A program made the translations under genes and the position numbers. A stretch of DNA of 64,000 bases from Acidovorax sp. SRB_14 (GTDB lineage Bacteria > Pseudomonadota > Gammaproteobacteria > Burkholderiales > Burkholderiaceae_C), in the NCBI RefSeq assembly GCF_012932145.1, contig NZ_MWOK01000001.1:357521-421520 (forward strand). The letters run 5' to 3'. Shown piece after piece: positions 28,592 through 39,662 of this stretch. The notes beneath the pieces were generated by a model, which did no database searches, was not told the DNA's origin, and was given only the letters and a program-made list of their open reading frames with translations. The stretch's first letter is position 1. Every line of letters begins with the position of its first letter.

Positions 28592-30253
28592 ATGACCTGG
28601 CAGCAAATCTACGACCCGTTCGGCAACATGATCATCTCCACCGCGCTGGCTGCGATCCCGGTGGTGGTCATGCTTGCGGCGCTGGGCTTCTTCCACATCA
28701 AGGCGCACATTGCGGCCGGCATGGGGCTGGTGGCAGCGCTGCTGGTGGCCATCTTTGCTTATGGCATGCCGGTGGACATGGCCGGGCGCGCAGCACTCTA
28801 CGGCGGCTTCACCGGCCTCTTGCCGATTGGCTGGATCGTGCTGAACATCATCTTTCTGCACCAGCTGACCGAGCAGAACGGCAGCTTCAAGGTGCTGCAG
28901 GACTCGCTCTCGGGCATCACCGAAGACCGGCGCATCCAGCTGCTGCTGATCGCGTTCTGCTTTGGCGCGTTCTTCGAGGGCGCGGCCGGCTTTGGCACGC
29001 CCGTGGCGGTGACGGCCGCGATCCTGATCGGCCTGGGTTTTTCGCCGCTGGCGGCCTCGGGCCTGTCGCTGATCGCCAACACCGCGCCAGTGGCCTTTGG
29101 CGCGCTGGGCACGCCCGTGATCACGCTGGCCAAGGTGCATGGCTACGATCTGATGGAAGTCACCGCCATGATCGGACGCCAGCTGCCGTTTTTCTCGCTG
29201 CTGGTGCCGTTCTGGCTGATCTGGGCGTTCGCCGGGCGCAAGGGCATGATGGAAATCTGGCCGGCTATCCTGGTGACGGGCGTGTCGTTTGCCGTGCCGC
29301 AGTACCTGGTGTCCAACTTCATCGGGCCGGAACTGGTGGACATCATTGCGGCCATCATCTCGATGGCATGCTTGGTGGGCTTCCTGCGCGTGTGGCAGCC
29401 CAAGAAGGTGTGGACCTCGCCGTCGCTGCGCGGCAAGGACATCAGCGCTGCCGAGGCCAAGCCGCCCCAGGCGGTCGCGCAGCACAGCCGCGCTGAACTG
29501 CTGCGCGCCTGGATGCCCTGGGTGGTGCTGTCGGTGTTCGTGTTCATCTGGGGCCTGCCCGTGGTGAAGACCTGGCTCAACGGCCTCTTCGCCCCCGCCT
29601 TCCCCATGAGCGGGCTGCACAACCTGGTCGAAAAGGTGCCACCCGTGGTGACCCAGCCGACCAAGGAAGGCGCCATCTATACGCTCAACCTGCTTTCAGC
29701 CACCGGCACGGGCATCCTGCTGTCGGCCATCGTCAGCGCGCTGCTCATGAAGTACAACCCGGTGGCCATCGTGCGCACCTTCTTCAAGACGGTGTGGCTG
29801 GTGAAGTATTCACTGCTCACCATCGTTCTGATGCTGGCCCTGGGCACGCTCACGCGCTACTCGGGCACCGACACCACGCTGGGCCTGGCGTTTGCCAACA
29901 CCGGCGTCCTCTACCCGTTCTTCGGCACGCTGATGGGCTGGCTGGGCGTGGCGCTCACCGGATCGGACACGGCCTCGAACGTGCTGTTTGGCGGCATGCA
30001 GAAGGTGGCGGCCGAGCAGTTGGGGCTGTCGCCCAACCTGATGGGCGCGGCCAACAGCTCGGGCGGCGTGATGGGCAAGATGATCGACGCGCAGTCCATC
30101 GTCGTGGCGTCCACGGCCACGCGCTGGTTCAACCACGAAGGCGACATCCTGCGCTACGTGTTCTTCCACTCGATTGCGCTGGCCTGCCTGGTGGGCCTGT
30201 ACGTGACGCTGCAGGCCTATGTCTGGCCATTCCATCTGATGGTCGTGCACTGA
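28592..30253 (+). CDS. lldP: L-lactate permease (LctP family)
   Basis: A 553-residue integral membrane symporter for lactate or related 2-hydroxy acids, with about 12-14 helices. Family stretches are LPIGWIVLNIIFLHQLTEQNGSF, FCFGAFFEGAAGFGTPVAVTAAILIGLGF, NTAPVAFGALGTPVI, and TGSDTASNVLFGGMQ near the C-terminus. I place the start at the ATG at 28592 because GGAGAC sits six to eight bases before it; an in-frame ATG at 28580 is possible. A perfect 15-bp stem terminator follows. No lactate dehydrogenase or LldR-type regulator adjoins it. Confidence 0.94.
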   Translation: MTWQQIYDPFGNMIISTALAAIPVVVMLAALGFFHIKAHIAAGMGLVAALLVAIFAYGMPVDMAGRAALYGGFTGLLPIGWIVLNIIFLHQLTEQNGSFKVLQDSLSGITEDRRIQLLLIAFCFGAFFEGAAGFGTPVAVTAAILIGLGFSPLAASGLSLIANTAPVAFGALGTPVITLAKVHGYDLMEVTAMIGRQLPFFSLLVPFWLIWAFAGRKGMMEIWPAILVTGVSFAVPQYLVSNFIGPELVDIIAAIISMACLVGFLRVWQPKKVWTSPSLRGKDISAAEAKPPQAVAQHSRAELLRAWMPWVVLSVFVFIWGLPVVKTWLNGLFAPAFPMSGLHNLVEKVPPVVTQPTKEGAIYTLNLLSATGTGILLSAIVSALLMKYNPVAIVRTFFKTVWLVKYSLLTIVLMLALGTLTRYSGTDTTLGLAFANTGVLYPFFGTLMGWLGVALTGSDTASNVLFGGMQKVAAEQLGLSPNLMGAANSSGGVMGKMIDAQSIVVASTATRWFNHEGDILRYVFFHSIALACLVGLYVTLQAYVWPFHLMVVH

Positions 30254-30290
30254 ACGGGCAAGACGCGACCCTAAGCCGCGCCGACCGAGA

Positions 30291-30325
30291 AACACAAAAG
30301 CCCTCGTCAGAGGGCTTTTGTGTTT
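30291..30325. terminator. Bidirectional terminator between lldP and the small convergent gene
   Basis: A perfect 15-bp stem (AACACAAAAGCCCTC and its complement) with loop GTCA. The stem itself carries the T/A tracts, so it can work in both directions. It separates lldP (plus) from the 55-residue gene (minus). Confidence 0.92.
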
Positions 30326-30359
30326 GCAGCGGCCACAAGGCCGCACCGCCAAATGGCGA

Positions 30360-30527
30360 TCAACCCTGGTGGGGGCGCTTGCCGGGGTTCTTCTTGCTGC
30401 GCGTGGACACGCCGCGCTCCAGGCTCACGCGCTGGCCACGGCCGGCGGTGGGCAGGGTGAAGCCAGGCAGGGTTTTCGGCTGGGGGGTGCGCTTGCGATC
30501 TGCTTCGGTGACGATTTTGTTGCCCAT
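30360..30527 (-). CDS. Small basic protein of unknown function (55 residues)
   Basis: The minus strand encodes 55 residues starting MGNKIVTEADRK and ending NPGKRPHQG. It is strongly basic, with Lys/Arg clusters at both ends, and has no membrane segment or signal peptide. GGAGG lies about four bases before the ATG, and codon choice is GC-rich in the third position like the neighbours. It ends 34 bases from the shared terminator, so it has the full set of gene signals. I do not recognise a domain. The charge suggests nucleic-acid or ribosome binding, but that is only a guess. Confidence 0.75.
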   Translation of the reverse strand: MGNKIVTEADRKRTPQPKTLPGFTLPTAGRGQRVSLERGVSTRSKKNPGKRPHQG

Positions 30528-30625
30528 GGGAGGCCTCCGCTAAAAAGTGAAAAGAAAAAGGGAAAGCCCTCTATTAGGCCATAGCTGCGGCGCCCCTGAC
30601 CCAAGCGCCATGGCCCTGCGTGGCT

Positions 30626-31609
30626 TCATGGCACGCCGGCACGCCCACGCAGGCGCTGCACCAGGGTCACGCCCGCGAGCACCAGCGCACCGGCGACCAG
30701 GCCGACCACGGCGTTGAGGCCATTTGCGGCCAGGACCTGCGCCCAAGCCCCGACCTGGGACGCCGCAACGGCCCAGCCCTCGATCGCGTGGTGCAGCGCA
30801 GGCCAACCGTGCACCAGAATGCCGCCGCCCACGAGGAACATGGCCGCCGTGCCCGCCACGCTGAGCGCCTTCATCAGCCCCGGCGCAGCGCGCACCACGC
30901 CGCGCCCCAGGGCCTGGGCCACGGCGTTGCTGCGGTCGGTGAGCCACAAGCCGAGGTCGTCGAGCTTGACGATGCCCGCCACCAGGCCGTAGACGCCGAC
31001 GGTCATCAGTGCCGCGACGGCCGTCAGCACCGCCAGCTGCTGCACGAAGGGCGCCTCCGCCACCGTGCCCAGTGCGATGGTGATGATCTCGGCCGACAGG
31101 ATGAAGTCGGTGCGCACGGCGCCCTGGATCTTGCCCTTTTCGAACGCCACCATGTCGACGGCGGGATTGGCGTTCGCCTGCACGAGGATGTCGTGCTCGG
31201 CCGCGGCGCGCGGCGCGCCGTGTAGGAACTTGTGCGCCAGCTTCTCGAAGCCCTCGAAGCACAGGAAGGCGCCGCCCAGCATGAGCAGCGGCGTCACCGC
31301 CCAGGGGATGAAGGCACTGATGGCCAGCGCCGCCGGCACCAGGATGACCTTGTTGACCATCGAGCCCTTGGCCACGGCCCAGACCACGGGGATCTCGCGC
31401 TCGGCCCGCACGCCCGACACCTGCTGCGCGTTGAGCGCCAGATCGTCGCCCAGGACGCCAGCGGTCTTTTGCGTGGCCACCTTGGTCATGGCCGACACGT
31501 CGTCCGCGATCACAGCGCTTTTCTTCGCTGCCACCTTGGTCATCAGGGCCACGTCGTCGAGGATGGTGGCAATGTCGTCCAACAGGGTCAGCAGGCTGGC
31601 TCCGGCCAT
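30626..31609 (-). CDS. DUF808 family inner-membrane protein (YedI-like)
   Basis: A 327-residue membrane protein. The N-terminus [32 protein letters not shown] followed by [17 protein letters not shown], and [14 protein letters not shown], are the DUF808/YedI signature. Six or so hydrophobic segments follow from about residue 75. LIGA-type function is unknown. ATG at 31607-31609. It follows purL on the same strand, separated by a palindromic repeat that may act as a terminator. Confidence 0.93.
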   Translation of the reverse strand: MAGASLLTLLDDIATILDDVALMTKVAAKKSAVIADDVSAMTKVATQKTAGVLGDDLALNAQQVSGVRAEREIPVVWAVAKGSMVNKVILVPAALAISAFIPWAVTPLLMLGGAFLCFEGFEKLAHKFLHGAPRAAAEHDILVQANANPAVDMVAFEKGKIQGAVRTDFILSAEIITIALGTVAEAPFVQQLAVLTAVAALMTVGVYGLVAGIVKLDDLGLWLTDRSNAVAQALGRGVVRAAPGLMKALSVAGTAAMFLVGGGILVHGWPALHHAIEGWAVAASQVGAWAQVLAANGLNAVVGLVAGALVLAGVTLVQRLRGRAGVP

Positions 31610-31644
31610 GGAAACTCCTTGGGAGAGAGTCTGAAAGTGGACGG

Positions 31645-31707
31645 ATTATGGATAAAAAAAGCTTCCAACGCTTGTAGGACATGCGCTGGAAGCTATGTTT
31701 TTGATAG
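31645..31707 (-). repeat. Palindromic repeat copy between purL and the YedI-like gene
   Basis: The minus strand reads ATAGCTTCCAGCGCATG, then TCCTACAAGCGTTGGAAGCT, then a run of T. In this copy the outer arms AGCTTCCA and TGGAAGCT also pair, giving a longer hairpin followed by seven T residues. It could work as the purL terminator. Confidence 0.85.
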
Positions 31708-31751
31708 TGAAACAGGTCAGCAGCGCGGCCGCTGCGCGCGCTGTCCCAAGC

Positions 31752-34700
31752 TCAACCGATCCACTTGCGCGCGTTCCGCCAGATCTGCATCCAGGGGCTC
31801 GCCGCGGCCGCGCCGCCGGTGGCGGCCAGGTCGGTCCAGCTCATCTGGATGTTGCGGAAGACCCGCTCGGGGTGCGGCATCATGGCCGTGAAGCGCCCGT
31901 CGGCGGTGGTCACGGCCGTCAAGCCGCCGGCGCTGCCGTTGGGGTTGAACGGGTACTGCTCGGCGGCCGCGCCGTGGTGGTCGACGAAGCGCATGGCGGC
32001 AATCGCCTGCGCCGCGTTGCCGCGGTGCTTGAAGTTGGCATAGCCCTCGCCGTGCGCCACGGCGATCGGCAGGCGGCTGCCGGCCATGCCGGCAAAGAAC
32101 AGGCTCGGCGATTCGAGCACCTCGACCATCGACAGCCGCGCCTCGAAGCGCTCGCTCTGGTTGGTCGTGAAGCGCGGCCAGTCCTGCGCGCCCGGAATGA
32201 TGTCGGCCAGCTCGGCAAACATCTGGCAGCCGTTGCACACGCCGAGGCCGAAGGTGTCCTGGCGCGCGAAGAAGCCCTGGAACTGCGCCGCCAGCACGGG
32301 GTTGAAGGTGATGCTGCGCGCCCAGCCAATGCCGGCGCCCAGCGTGTCGCCGTAGCTGAAGCCACCGCACGCGACCACGCCCTGGAAGTCCTGCAGCCGG
32401 GCGCGGCCGGTCTGCAGATCGGTCATGTGCACATCGTGCGCCTCGAAGCCCGCTTCGGTGAAGGCATAGGCCATTTCGATGTGCGAGTTCACGCCCTGCT
32501 CGCGCAGCACGGCCACCTTGGGGCGCGCGAGGTTCAAGAACGGCGCGGCCACGTTGACGGCCGGGTCGAACGCCAGGTGCACATGCATGCCGGGGTCGGC
32601 CGGCGCGCCGGCGGCGGCGTGCTCGGCGTCGGCACCGGCCGGGTTGTCGCGCTGCTGGCAGATCTTCCAGCTCACGCTGTCCCAGACCTGGTGCAGGTCG
32701 TGCAGCGGCGCGCTGAAGACTTCCTTGGCGTCGCGCCACACCGACAGCTGGCCCTTGCCCGCGTCGATGGCAGAGCTGGCCGGGCGCGTCTTGCCGACGA
32801 AGTGGCTGAAGGCCGAGAGGCCGTGCGCGCGCAGCGTCTGCATGACCTCGTTGCGCTCGGCCGTGCGCACCTGCAGCACCACGCCCAGCTCTTCGTTGAA
32901 CAGCGCCTTGAGCGTCAGCTCTTCGCGGCGCGCGCTGACCTGCTGCGCCCAATTCTTGGCGTCGCCGGTTTCCATGCGGCTGTCGGAGATGCCGTCGCCT
33001 TCGATGACCAGCATGTCGACGTTCAGCGCCACGCCGACGTGGCCGGCAAAGGCCATCTCGGCCACCGCGGCCAGCAGGCCGCCGTCGCTGCGGTCGTGGT
33101 AGGCCAGAATCTTGCCCTGCGCGCGCAGCGCGTTCACGGCGGCCACGAGGTTCTTCAGGTCTTGCGCGTCGTCAAGGTCGGGCACGGTGTCGCCGGCCTG
33201 GCCGAGCACCTGGCCCAGGATGCTGCCGCCTATGCGGCTTTGGCCCTTGCCCAGGTCGATCAGCACCAGCGTGGTGTCGTCCTCCGTGGCGTCAAGCTGC
33301 GGCGTCAGCGTGCCGCGCACGTCTGCCAGCGTGGCAAATGCGGTGATGACCAGGCTGACGGGCGAGACCACCTTGTGGGCTTCGCCTGCGTGCTGCCACT
33401 GCGTGCGCATCGACAAGGAGTCCTTGCCGACCGGAATCGACACGCCGAGCGCCGGGCACAGCTCCAGGCCCACGGCCTTCACGGTGGCGTACAGCGCGGC
33501 GTCTTCGCCGGGCTCGCCGCAGGCGGCCATCCAGTTGGCCGAGAGCTTGACGCGCGGCAGCTCGATCGGCGCGGCCAGCAGGTTGGTGATGGCTTCGGCC
33601 ACGGCCATGCGGCCCGAAGCCGGCGCGTCGATGGCGGCCAGCGGCGTGCGCTCGCCCATGGCCATGGCCTCGCCGGCAAAGCCCTTGTAATCGGCCAGCG
33701 TCACCGCCACGTCGGCCACCGGCACCTGCCAGGGGCCGACCATCTGGTCGCGGTGCGTGAGGCCGCCCACGCTGCGGTCGCCGATGGTGATCAGGAAGCG
33801 CTTGGACGCCACCGTGGGGTGGCTCAGCACGTCGATGACGGACTGCTGCAGGCTGACGCCGGTGAGAACCATGGGCGCGAACTCGCGCGCCACGGTGGCC
33901 ACGTCGCGGTGCATCTTGGGCGGCTTGCCCAGCAGCACGGACATGGGCATGTCGACCGGCAGCTTTTGGTCGTCCGCCGTGGCGGCCGTGTCTTCGAGCA
34001 CCAGCTGGCGCTCCTCGGTGGCCGTGCCGATGACGGCGAACGGGCAGCGCTCGCGCTCGCAGAAGGCCTGGAACTGGTCCAGCGACTCCGGCGCGATCGC
34101 CAGCACGTAGCGCTCCTGGCTTTCGTTGGACCAGATTTCTTTCGGCGACATGCCCGACTCTTCGAGCTGCACGGCGCGCAGGTCAAAGCGCGCGCCGCGG
34201 CCGGCGTCGTTGGTCAGCTCGGGGAAGGCGTTCGAGAGCCCGCCCGCGCCCACGTCGTGGATCGCCAGGATCGGGTTGGCCGCGCCCTGCGCCCAGCAGT
34301 GGTTGATGACCTCCTGCGCGCGGCGTTCGATTTCGGGGTTGCCGCGCTGCACCGAGTCAAAGTCGAGCTCGGCCGCGTTGGCGCCCGTGGCCATCGAGCT
34401 GGCGGCGCTGCCGCCCATGCCGATGCGCATGCCCGGGCCGCCGAGCTGGATCAGCAGCGAACCGGCCGGGAATTCGATCTTCTGCGTTTGCGCGGCGTCG
34501 ATCACGCCCAGGCCGCCGGCGATCATGATGGGCTTGAGGTAGCCGCGCGCCACGCCCGCGACGGTCTGCTCGTACTCACGGAAGTAGCCCAGCAGGTTCG
34601 GTCGGCCGAACTCGTTGTTGAACGCGGCGCCGCCCAGCGGCCCCTCGGTCATGATCTGCAGCGGGCTGGCGATGTGGCCGGGCTTGCCGCCCTCCTGGTC

Positions 34701-35780
34701 GGAAGCGCCGCCCCAGAGCTTGGAGACGGTGAAGCCCGTCAGGCCCGCCTTGGGCTTGGAGCCGCGCCCGGTCGCGCCTTCGTCGCGGATTTCGCCGCCC
34801 GCGCCCGTGGAGGCACCGGGAAACGGCGAGATCGCCGTGGGGTGGTTGTGCGTTTCCACCTTCATCAGCACGTGCTGCAACGCACTCTTTTTTTGATAGC
34901 TAGAAGCGCTGGACCCGCTTGCGCTAGAGGCCATTTTGGCCACAAATCGCTCGACCTGCGTGCCTTCCATCACCGAGGCGTTGTCGGAGTACGCCACCAC
35001 CGTGTGCTGCGGGCTGGTCTGGTGCGTGTGGCGGATCATGCCGAACAGGGTCACGCCCTGCGCCGCGCCGTCGATGGTGAACTGCGCGTTGAAGATCTTG
35101 TGACGGCAGTGCTCGCTGTTGGCCTGCGCGAACATCATCAGCTCGACGTCGCTGGGGTTGCGGCCCAAGCCCTGGAAGGCGTGAACGAGGTAGTCGATTT
35201 CGTCGTCGGCCAGCGCCAGGCCAAAGCGCACGTTGGCCGCTTCGAGCTGCGCGCGCCCGCCGCCGAGCACGTCCACATGCTCCATGGGCTGGGGCTGCAG
35301 CGCGGTGAACAGCGCCTGCGCGCCGGCCAGGTCGGCCACCACGGACTCGGTCATGCGGTCGTGCAGCAGTGCGGCGACCTGCGCCAGCTGCTCGGCGCTG
35401 AGCGTCGGCCGGCCCAGCAGGCCCGACTGCAGTTGCAGGCGGTATTCGGTGACGCGCTCGACCCGGTGGATCTGCAGCCCACAGTTGCGCGCGATGTCGG
35501 TGGCCTTGGACGCCCAGGGCGAGACGGTGCCCAGGCGCGGCGTGACGACGATGGCGGGGCCCTCGGCCGGGCCGGCGTAGGGCTCGCCGTAGGTCAGCAG
35601 GTCGGCCAAGCGCTGCTGCTGCTCGGGGGTCGGTGCCACGTCGGTGGCAACCAGGTGCACATGGCGCGCGGCGATGGCGGCGATCTTCGGGTGGATGGCT
35701 TCGAGCGCAGCCTGGAGTTGTTGGGCGCGGAAAGGGCTGAGAGCGTTACCGCCCGCAAGCGTGGTCATGTGCAAGGTCAC
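31752..35780 (-). CDS. purL: Phosphoribosylformylglycinamidine synthase
   Basis: A large single-chain FGAM synthase of about 1342 residues, the fourth step of purine synthesis. The N-terminal and synthetase domains show [37 protein letters not shown] sequence ([17 protein letters not shown]), and [15 protein letters not shown]. The C-terminal glutaminase domain has the nucleophile in GVCNGCQMF and the His in [11 protein letters not shown]. The start is a GTG at 35778-35780 (read [14 protein letters not shown]), which matches family N-termini; an ATG four codons later is the alternative. A repeat copy is translated in frame at residues about 279-299, between VAKM and [13 protein letters not shown], close to the catalytic HNH region. 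Confidence 0.96.
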   Translation of the reverse strand: MTLHMTTLAGGNALSPFRAQQLQAALEAIHPKIAAIAARHVHLVATDVAPTPEQQQRLADLLTYGEPYAGPAEGPAIVVTPRLGTVSPWASKATDIARNCGLQIHRVERVTEYRLQLQSGLLGRPTLSAEQLAQVAALLHDRMTESVVADLAGAQALFTALQPQPMEHVDVLGGGRAQLEAANVRFGLALADDEIDYLVHAFQGLGRNPSDVELMMFAQANSEHCRHKIFNAQFTIDGAAQGVTLFGMIRHTHQTSPQHTVVAYSDNASVMEGTQVERFVAKMASSASGSSASSYQKKSALQHVLMKVETHNHPTAISPFPGASTGAGGEIRDEGATGRGSKPKAGLTGFTVSKLWGGASDQEGGKPGHIASPLQIMTEGPLGGAAFNNEFGRPNLLGYFREYEQTVAGVARGYLKPIMIAGGLGVIDAAQTQKIEFPAGSLLIQLGGPGMRIGMGGSAASSMATGANAAELDFDSVQRGNPEIERRAQEVINHCWAQGAANPILAIHDVGAGGLSNAFPELTNDAGRGARFDLRAVQLEESGMSPKEIWSNESQERYVLAIAPESLDQFQAFCERERCPFAVIGTATEERQLVLEDTAATADDQKLPVDMPMSVLLGKPPKMHRDVATVAREFAPMVLTGVSLQQSVIDVLSHPTVASKRFLITIGDRSVGGLTHRDQMVGPWQVPVADVAVTLADYKGFAGEAMAMGERTPLAAIDAPASGRMAVAEAITNLLAAPIELPRVKLSANWMAACGEPGEDAALYATVKAVGLELCPALGVSIPVGKDSLSMRTQWQHAGEAHKVVSPVSLVITAFATLADVRGTLTPQLDATEDDTTLVLIDLGKGQSRIGGSILGQVLGQAGDTVPDLDDAQDLKNLVAAVNALRAQGKILAYHDRSDGGLLAAVAEMAFAGHVGVALNVDMLVIEGDGISDSRMETGDAKNWAQQVSARREELTLKALFNEELGVVLQVRTAERNEVMQTLRAHGLSAFSHFVGKTRPASSAIDAGKGQLSVWRDAKEVFSAPLHDLHQVWDSVSWKICQQRDNPAGADAEHAAAGAPADPGMHVHLAFDPAVNVAAPFLNLARPKVAVLREQGVNSHIEMAYAFTEAGFEAHDVHMTDLQTGRARLQDFQGVVACGGFSYGDTLGAGIGWARSITFNPVLAAQFQGFFARQDTFGLGVCNGCQMFAELADIIPGAQDWPRFTTNQSERFEARLSMVEVLESPSLFFAGMAGSRLPIAVAHGEGYANFKHRGNAAQAIAAMRFVDHHGAAAEQYPFNPNGSAGGLTAVTTADGRFTAMMPHPERVFRNIQMSWTDLAATGGAAAASPWMQIWRNARKWIG
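34886..34944 (+). repeat. Palindromic repeat copy inside purL
   Basis: On the plus strand: TTTTTGATAGCTAGAAGCGC, then TGGACCCGCTTGCGCTAGAGGCC, then ATTTTGGCCAC. It is antisense to purL, which reads through it as about 20 residues of Ser/Ala/Gly-rich sequence ([16 protein letters not shown]). The residues on either side match the conserved PurL core, so this looks like an in-frame insertion. Confidence 0.85.
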
Positions 35781-35953
35781 AGTGGCGGCCTGAAGGGTTT
35801 GAGAGGACAGAGGGACCGACCGGGGGCAGCCCGGCGATGGCGGCGCCGGAAGGCCTGCGCACGCGGGATCGAAGCCCGGCATTTTACCGGGCTGGGGGCA
35901 GGGGCAGCTCCCGGTGGCCGGCAGGGCACAGGGCGCGATGGGATAATTGCCGC

Positions 35954-36769
35954 ATGAGCATCACCATCAAAACGGCAGAAGACATTGCCGGCATGCGCGT
36001 GGCATGCCGCCTGGCCTCTGAAGTGCTGGACTACATCGCACCGCACATCCGGCCCGGCATCACCACCCGCGAAATCGACCGCCTGGGCGCCGAATGCATG
36101 GCCCAGCAGGGCACCATTTCGGCCACCATCGGCTACCAGCCGCCGGGCTACCCACCCTACCCCGCGTCGCTGTGCACCTCGGTCAACCATGTGGTCTGCC
36201 ACGGCATTCCCAACGACAAGCCGCTCAAGAAGGGCGACTTCGTCAACGTCGACGTCACCGTGATCACCCCGGACGGCTGGTACGGCGACAACAGCCGCAT
36301 GTACCTGATCGGCGAATGCTCGATCGCCGCCAAGCGCCTGTCGGCCATCACCTTCGACGCCATGTGGCTGGGCATCCAGCAGGTCAAGCCCGGCGCCCAC
36401 CTGGGCGACATCGGCCACGCCATCCAGAAGTTCGCCGAAGGCCATGGTTTCAGCGTGGTACGCGAGTTCTGCGGCCACGGCATCGGCAAGGTGTTCCACG
36501 AGGAGCCGCAGGTGCTGCACTACGGCCGCCCCGGCACGCTCGAAGAATTGAAGCCCGGCATGGTCTTCACCATTGAACCGATGATCAATGCCGGCCGGCG
36601 CGAGATCAAGGAATTCGGCAACGACGGCTGGACCATCGTCACCAAGGACCACAGCCTTTCGGCCCAGTGGGAGCACACGGTGCTGGTTACCGAAACCGGC
36701 TACGACGTGCTGACGCTCTCCGCCGGCTCACCCGCCCTGCCCCCCTTCGTCCAGGCCACGGCCACCTGA
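35954..36769 (+). CDS. map: Methionine aminopeptidase, type I
   Basis: A 271-residue metalloenzyme that removes the initiator Met. The ligands expected for the dinuclear metal site are visible: two Asp in [16 protein letters not shown], His in [15 protein letters not shown], Glu in [10 protein letters not shown] and Glu in [34 protein letters not shown] is the substrate-pocket His region. The start is the ATG at 35954. It is divergent from purL and just upstream of glnD. In other proteobacteria map and glnD are also neighbours. Confidence 0.96.
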   Translation: MSITIKTAEDIAGMRVACRLASEVLDYIAPHIRPGITTREIDRLGAECMAQQGTISATIGYQPPGYPPYPASLCTSVNHVVCHGIPNDKPLKKGDFVNVDVTVITPDGWYGDNSRMYLIGECSIAAKRLSAITFDAMWLGIQQVKPGAHLGDIGHAIQKFAEGHGFSVVREFCGHGIGKVFHEEPQVLHYGRPGTLEELKPGMVFTIEPMINAGRREIKEFGNDGWTIVTKDHSLSAQWEHTVLVTETGYDVLTLSAGSPALPPFVQATAT

Positions 36770-36805
36770 GCGCCACCGCGCACGCTTCTTGCATGGTTGC
36801 GGGCC

Positions 36806-39430
36806 ATGTCCTCTGACCCTGCCCTGTCCATGACCGAACTGCACGACCTGCGCGACACCTACCGCCAGCACAAAGCGGCCCTGCTGGCCGCGCTGCAGGC
36901 CTCGCAGGCGTCCACGCGCGGCATCCACGCGCGCCTGCGCAAGCTCTCGGGCCTCACCGGCAGCCTGCTGTGCACGCTGTGGGCGCACGCGGCCCTGCCA
37001 CAGAGCTTGGCGCTGGTCGCCGTCGGCGGCTTTGGCCGCGACCAGCTGTTTCCCTACTCCGATGTGGACGTGCTGCTGCTCTTGCCCGAGGACGGCGGCG
37101 GCGCCGACGGCGCCGCGCTGAACGGCCAGGTCGAATCCTTCATCCGCAGCTGCTGGGACGCCGGCCTCGAAATCGGCTCCAGCGTGCGCACCGTGCCCGA
37201 GTGCATCGCCGAGGCCGACCGCGACGTGACGGTGCGTACCTCGCTGCTGGAGGCGCGCCTGCTGTGCGGCAATGCCGCGCTCTTTGCCGACTTCCAGCAC
37301 CAATACCGTGCGCACCTGGACCCCCAGGCCTTCCTGGTCGCCAAGACGCTGGAGATGCGCCAGCGCCACAACAAGTACGAAAACACCCCCTACGCGCTGG
37401 AGCCCAACTGCAAGGAGTCGCCCGGGGGCCTGCGCGACCTGCAGATGGTGCTGTGGGTGGCGCAGGCGGCGGGCCTGGGCCGCACCTGGCAGGAACTGGC
37501 CGACAGCGGCCTGGCCACGCCGTTCGAGGTGCGCCAGATCGCGCGCAACGAAGCCGTGCTCTGCGCGATCCGCGCGCGCCTGCATGTGCTGGCCGGGCGG
37601 CGCGAAGACCGCCTGGTGTTCGACCTGCAGACCGCCGTGGCCGAGTCGTTTGGCTACCGCTCGCTCACGCCCGACGGCCAGCGCCTGCCCATGCGCGCCA
37701 GCGAGACACTGATGCGCCGCTACTACTGGGCCGCCAAGGCGGTGACGCAGCTGTGCCAGATCCTGCTGCTGAACATCGAGGAGCGGCTCAACCCGCCGGC
37801 GCGGCCGCCGCAGCCGATCAACGCGCGCTTCTTCGACAAGGCGGGCATGATCGACGTCGCCAGCGACGACCTGTACCAGCGCGACCCGCACGCCATCCTC
37901 GAAACCTTTCTGCTCTTCCAGAGTTCGGCCGCGCTGCAGCACCTCTCGGCGCGCACGCTGCGCGCGCTCTACAGCGCGCGCGCCGTCATGGACAGCACGT
38001 TCCGCCGCGACCCGGTCAACCGCGCCGCCTTCATGCGCATCCTGCAGCAGCCCTCGGGCCTCACGCACGCCATGCGGCTGATGAACCAGACCTCGGTGCT
38101 GGGGCGCTATGTCTGGCCGTTTCGCCGCATCGTCGGCCAGATGCAGCACGACCTGTTCCATGTCTACACCGTGGACCAGCACATCCTGATGGTGCTGCGC
38201 AACGTGCGGCGCTTCTTCATCGCCGAGCATGCGCACGAGTACCCGTTTTGCTCGCAGCTCGCGGCCGGCTGGGACAAGCCCTGGATCCTGTACGTGGCGG
38301 CGCTGTTCCACGACATCGGCAAGGGGCGCGGCGGCGACCATTCCCAGATCGGCGGGGCCGAGGCGCGGCGCTTTTGCCGCCAGCACGGCCCGCATGGCAT
38401 CGGGCGCGACGACGCCCAGCTCATCGAATTCCTGGTGCTGGAGCACCTGACCATGAGCCAGGTGGCGCAGAAGCAGGACCTGAGCGACCCGGACGTGATC
38501 GCCCGGTTTGCGCAGCGCGTGGGCAACGAGCGCTACCTCACGGCGCTGTACCTGCTCACGGTGGCCGACATCCGCGGCACCAGTCCTAAGGTCTGGAATG
38601 CCTGGAAGGGCAAGCTGCTCGAAGACCTGTACCAGCTGGCGCTGCGCGCCCTGGGCGGGCGCGCGCCCGACGCGGCCGCCGCCGTCGAGGCACGCAAGCG
38701 CGACGCGCTCGTGCTGCTGGCCCTGAGCGCCCAGCCCTCCGGGGCGCACCGCGCGCTGTGGGAGACGCTCGACGTGAGCTACTTCATGCGCCACGAGGCC
38801 GCCGACATCGCCTGGCACGCGCGCCACCTCTCGCGCCATGTGGGCACGGCCCGCCCGGTGGTGCGCGCGCGCCAGTCGCTGGCCGGCGAAGGCCTGCAGG
38901 TCATGGTCTATGCCAGCGACCAGGCCGATCTGTTTGCACGCATCTGCGGCTACTTCGACCGCGCAGGCTTCTCCATCCTGGACGCGCGCGTGCACACGGC
39001 CCGCAACGGCTATGCGCTCGACACCTTCCAGGTCATCACGGCCACGCTGCCCGGGCACTACCGGGAGCTCATGCACATGGTCGAAAGCGACCTCGCGCGC
39101 GCCATCGAACAAGGCGGCCCCCTGCCCGAACCCGGCCAGCGGCGCCTCTCGCGCCGCGCCAAGAGCTTCCCCGTGGCGCCGCGCGTGACCCTGCGGCCCG
39201 ATGAAAAGGCCCAGCTCTGGCTGCTGGGCATCTCGGCCAGCGACCGTGCAGGCCTGCTGTACCTGGTGGCACGCGTGCTGGCGCGCCACGGCCTGAGCGT
39301 GCAGCTGGCCAAGGTCAGCACCCTGGGCGAGCGCGTGGAGGACACCTTCCTGGTTGAGGGCCCCGAACTGCAAAACAGCGCGCGGCAGATCCAGATCGAG
39401 ACCGAAGTCCTGCAGGCGCTGTCGTCCTGA
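36806..39430 (+). CDS. glnD: Bifunctional PII uridylyltransferase / uridylyl-removing enzyme
   Basis: An 874-residue nitrogen sensor that adds UMP to, or removes it from, PII according to glutamine level. The nucleotidyltransferase motif is [22 protein letters not shown] at about residues 72-95 (GG..DVD). An HD hydrolase domain follows, with [17 protein letters not shown] at about 505. Two ACT domains lie at the C-terminus (from about 710 and 810; [18 protein letters not shown] and [17 protein letters not shown]). Start at the ATG at 36806; a TTG three codons upstream is less likely. Its target PII is encoded at 58.0 kb. Confidence 0.95.
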   Translation: MSSDPALSMTELHDLRDTYRQHKAALLAALQASQASTRGIHARLRKLSGLTGSLLCTLWAHAALPQSLALVAVGGFGRDQLFPYSDVDVLLLLPEDGGGADGAALNGQVESFIRSCWDAGLEIGSSVRTVPECIAEADRDVTVRTSLLEARLLCGNAALFADFQHQYRAHLDPQAFLVAKTLEMRQRHNKYENTPYALEPNCKESPGGLRDLQMVLWVAQAAGLGRTWQELADSGLATPFEVRQIARNEAVLCAIRARLHVLAGRREDRLVFDLQTAVAESFGYRSLTPDGQRLPMRASETLMRRYYWAAKAVTQLCQILLLNIEERLNPPARPPQPINARFFDKAGMIDVASDDLYQRDPHAILETFLLFQSSAALQHLSARTLRALYSARAVMDSTFRRDPVNRAAFMRILQQPSGLTHAMRLMNQTSVLGRYVWPFRRIVGQMQHDLFHVYTVDQHILMVLRNVRRFFIAEHAHEYPFCSQLAAGWDKPWILYVAALFHDIGKGRGGDHSQIGGAEARRFCRQHGPHGIGRDDAQLIEFLVLEHLTMSQVAQKQDLSDPDVIARFAQRVGNERYLTALYLLTVADIRGTSPKVWNAWKGKLLEDLYQLALRALGGRAPDAAAAVEARKRDALVLLALSAQPSGAHRALWETLDVSYFMRHEAADIAWHARHLSRHVGTARPVVRARQSLAGEGLQVMVYASDQADLFARICGYFDRAGFSILDARVHTARNGYALDTFQVITATLPGHYRELMHMVESDLARAIEQGGPLPEPGQRRLSRRAKSFPVAPRVTLRPDEKAQLWLLGISASDRAGLLYLVARVLARHGLSVQLAKVSTLGERVEDTFLVEGPELQNSARQIQIETEVLQALSS

Positions 39431-39441
39431 GGCAGAGGTGT

Positions 39442-39496
39442 CTATTTGATAGCTGCCAGCGCTTGCCACGCAAGCGTTTGCGGCCGTTTCAATAGG
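39442..39496 (+). repeat. Palindromic repeat copy, near-consensus
   Basis: The plus strand reads TTTGATAGCTGCCAGCGC, TTGCCACGCAAGCGTTTGCG, then GCCGTTTCAATAG. The CGCTTG/CAAGCG arms flank a five-base loop. It begins 11 bases after the glnD stop codon. Confidence 0.9.
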
Positions 39497-39662
39497 AATA
39501 CGGGACGGGGCCGACCGCGTACGCCGCGCCCCGACCCCGCGCAGGGCGGTGCCCCGCGGGGGGTCGAACATCTGCCTCGGCTTGCTTTGCGCAGGACTGC
39601 GGCCTATAAGAACGTGGCACGAAGCGGCGCCCGCAACCCCGCGCGCGCGAACGGAGAAAGAC

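Noticed and set aside
31695..35957. 1420-codon open frame on the plus strand, opposite purL
   Set aside because: It has no domain motifs, is rich in His/Arg/Gln/Ala as expected for the complement of GC-rich codons, and lies fully over the well-conserved purL. It is a shadow frame.
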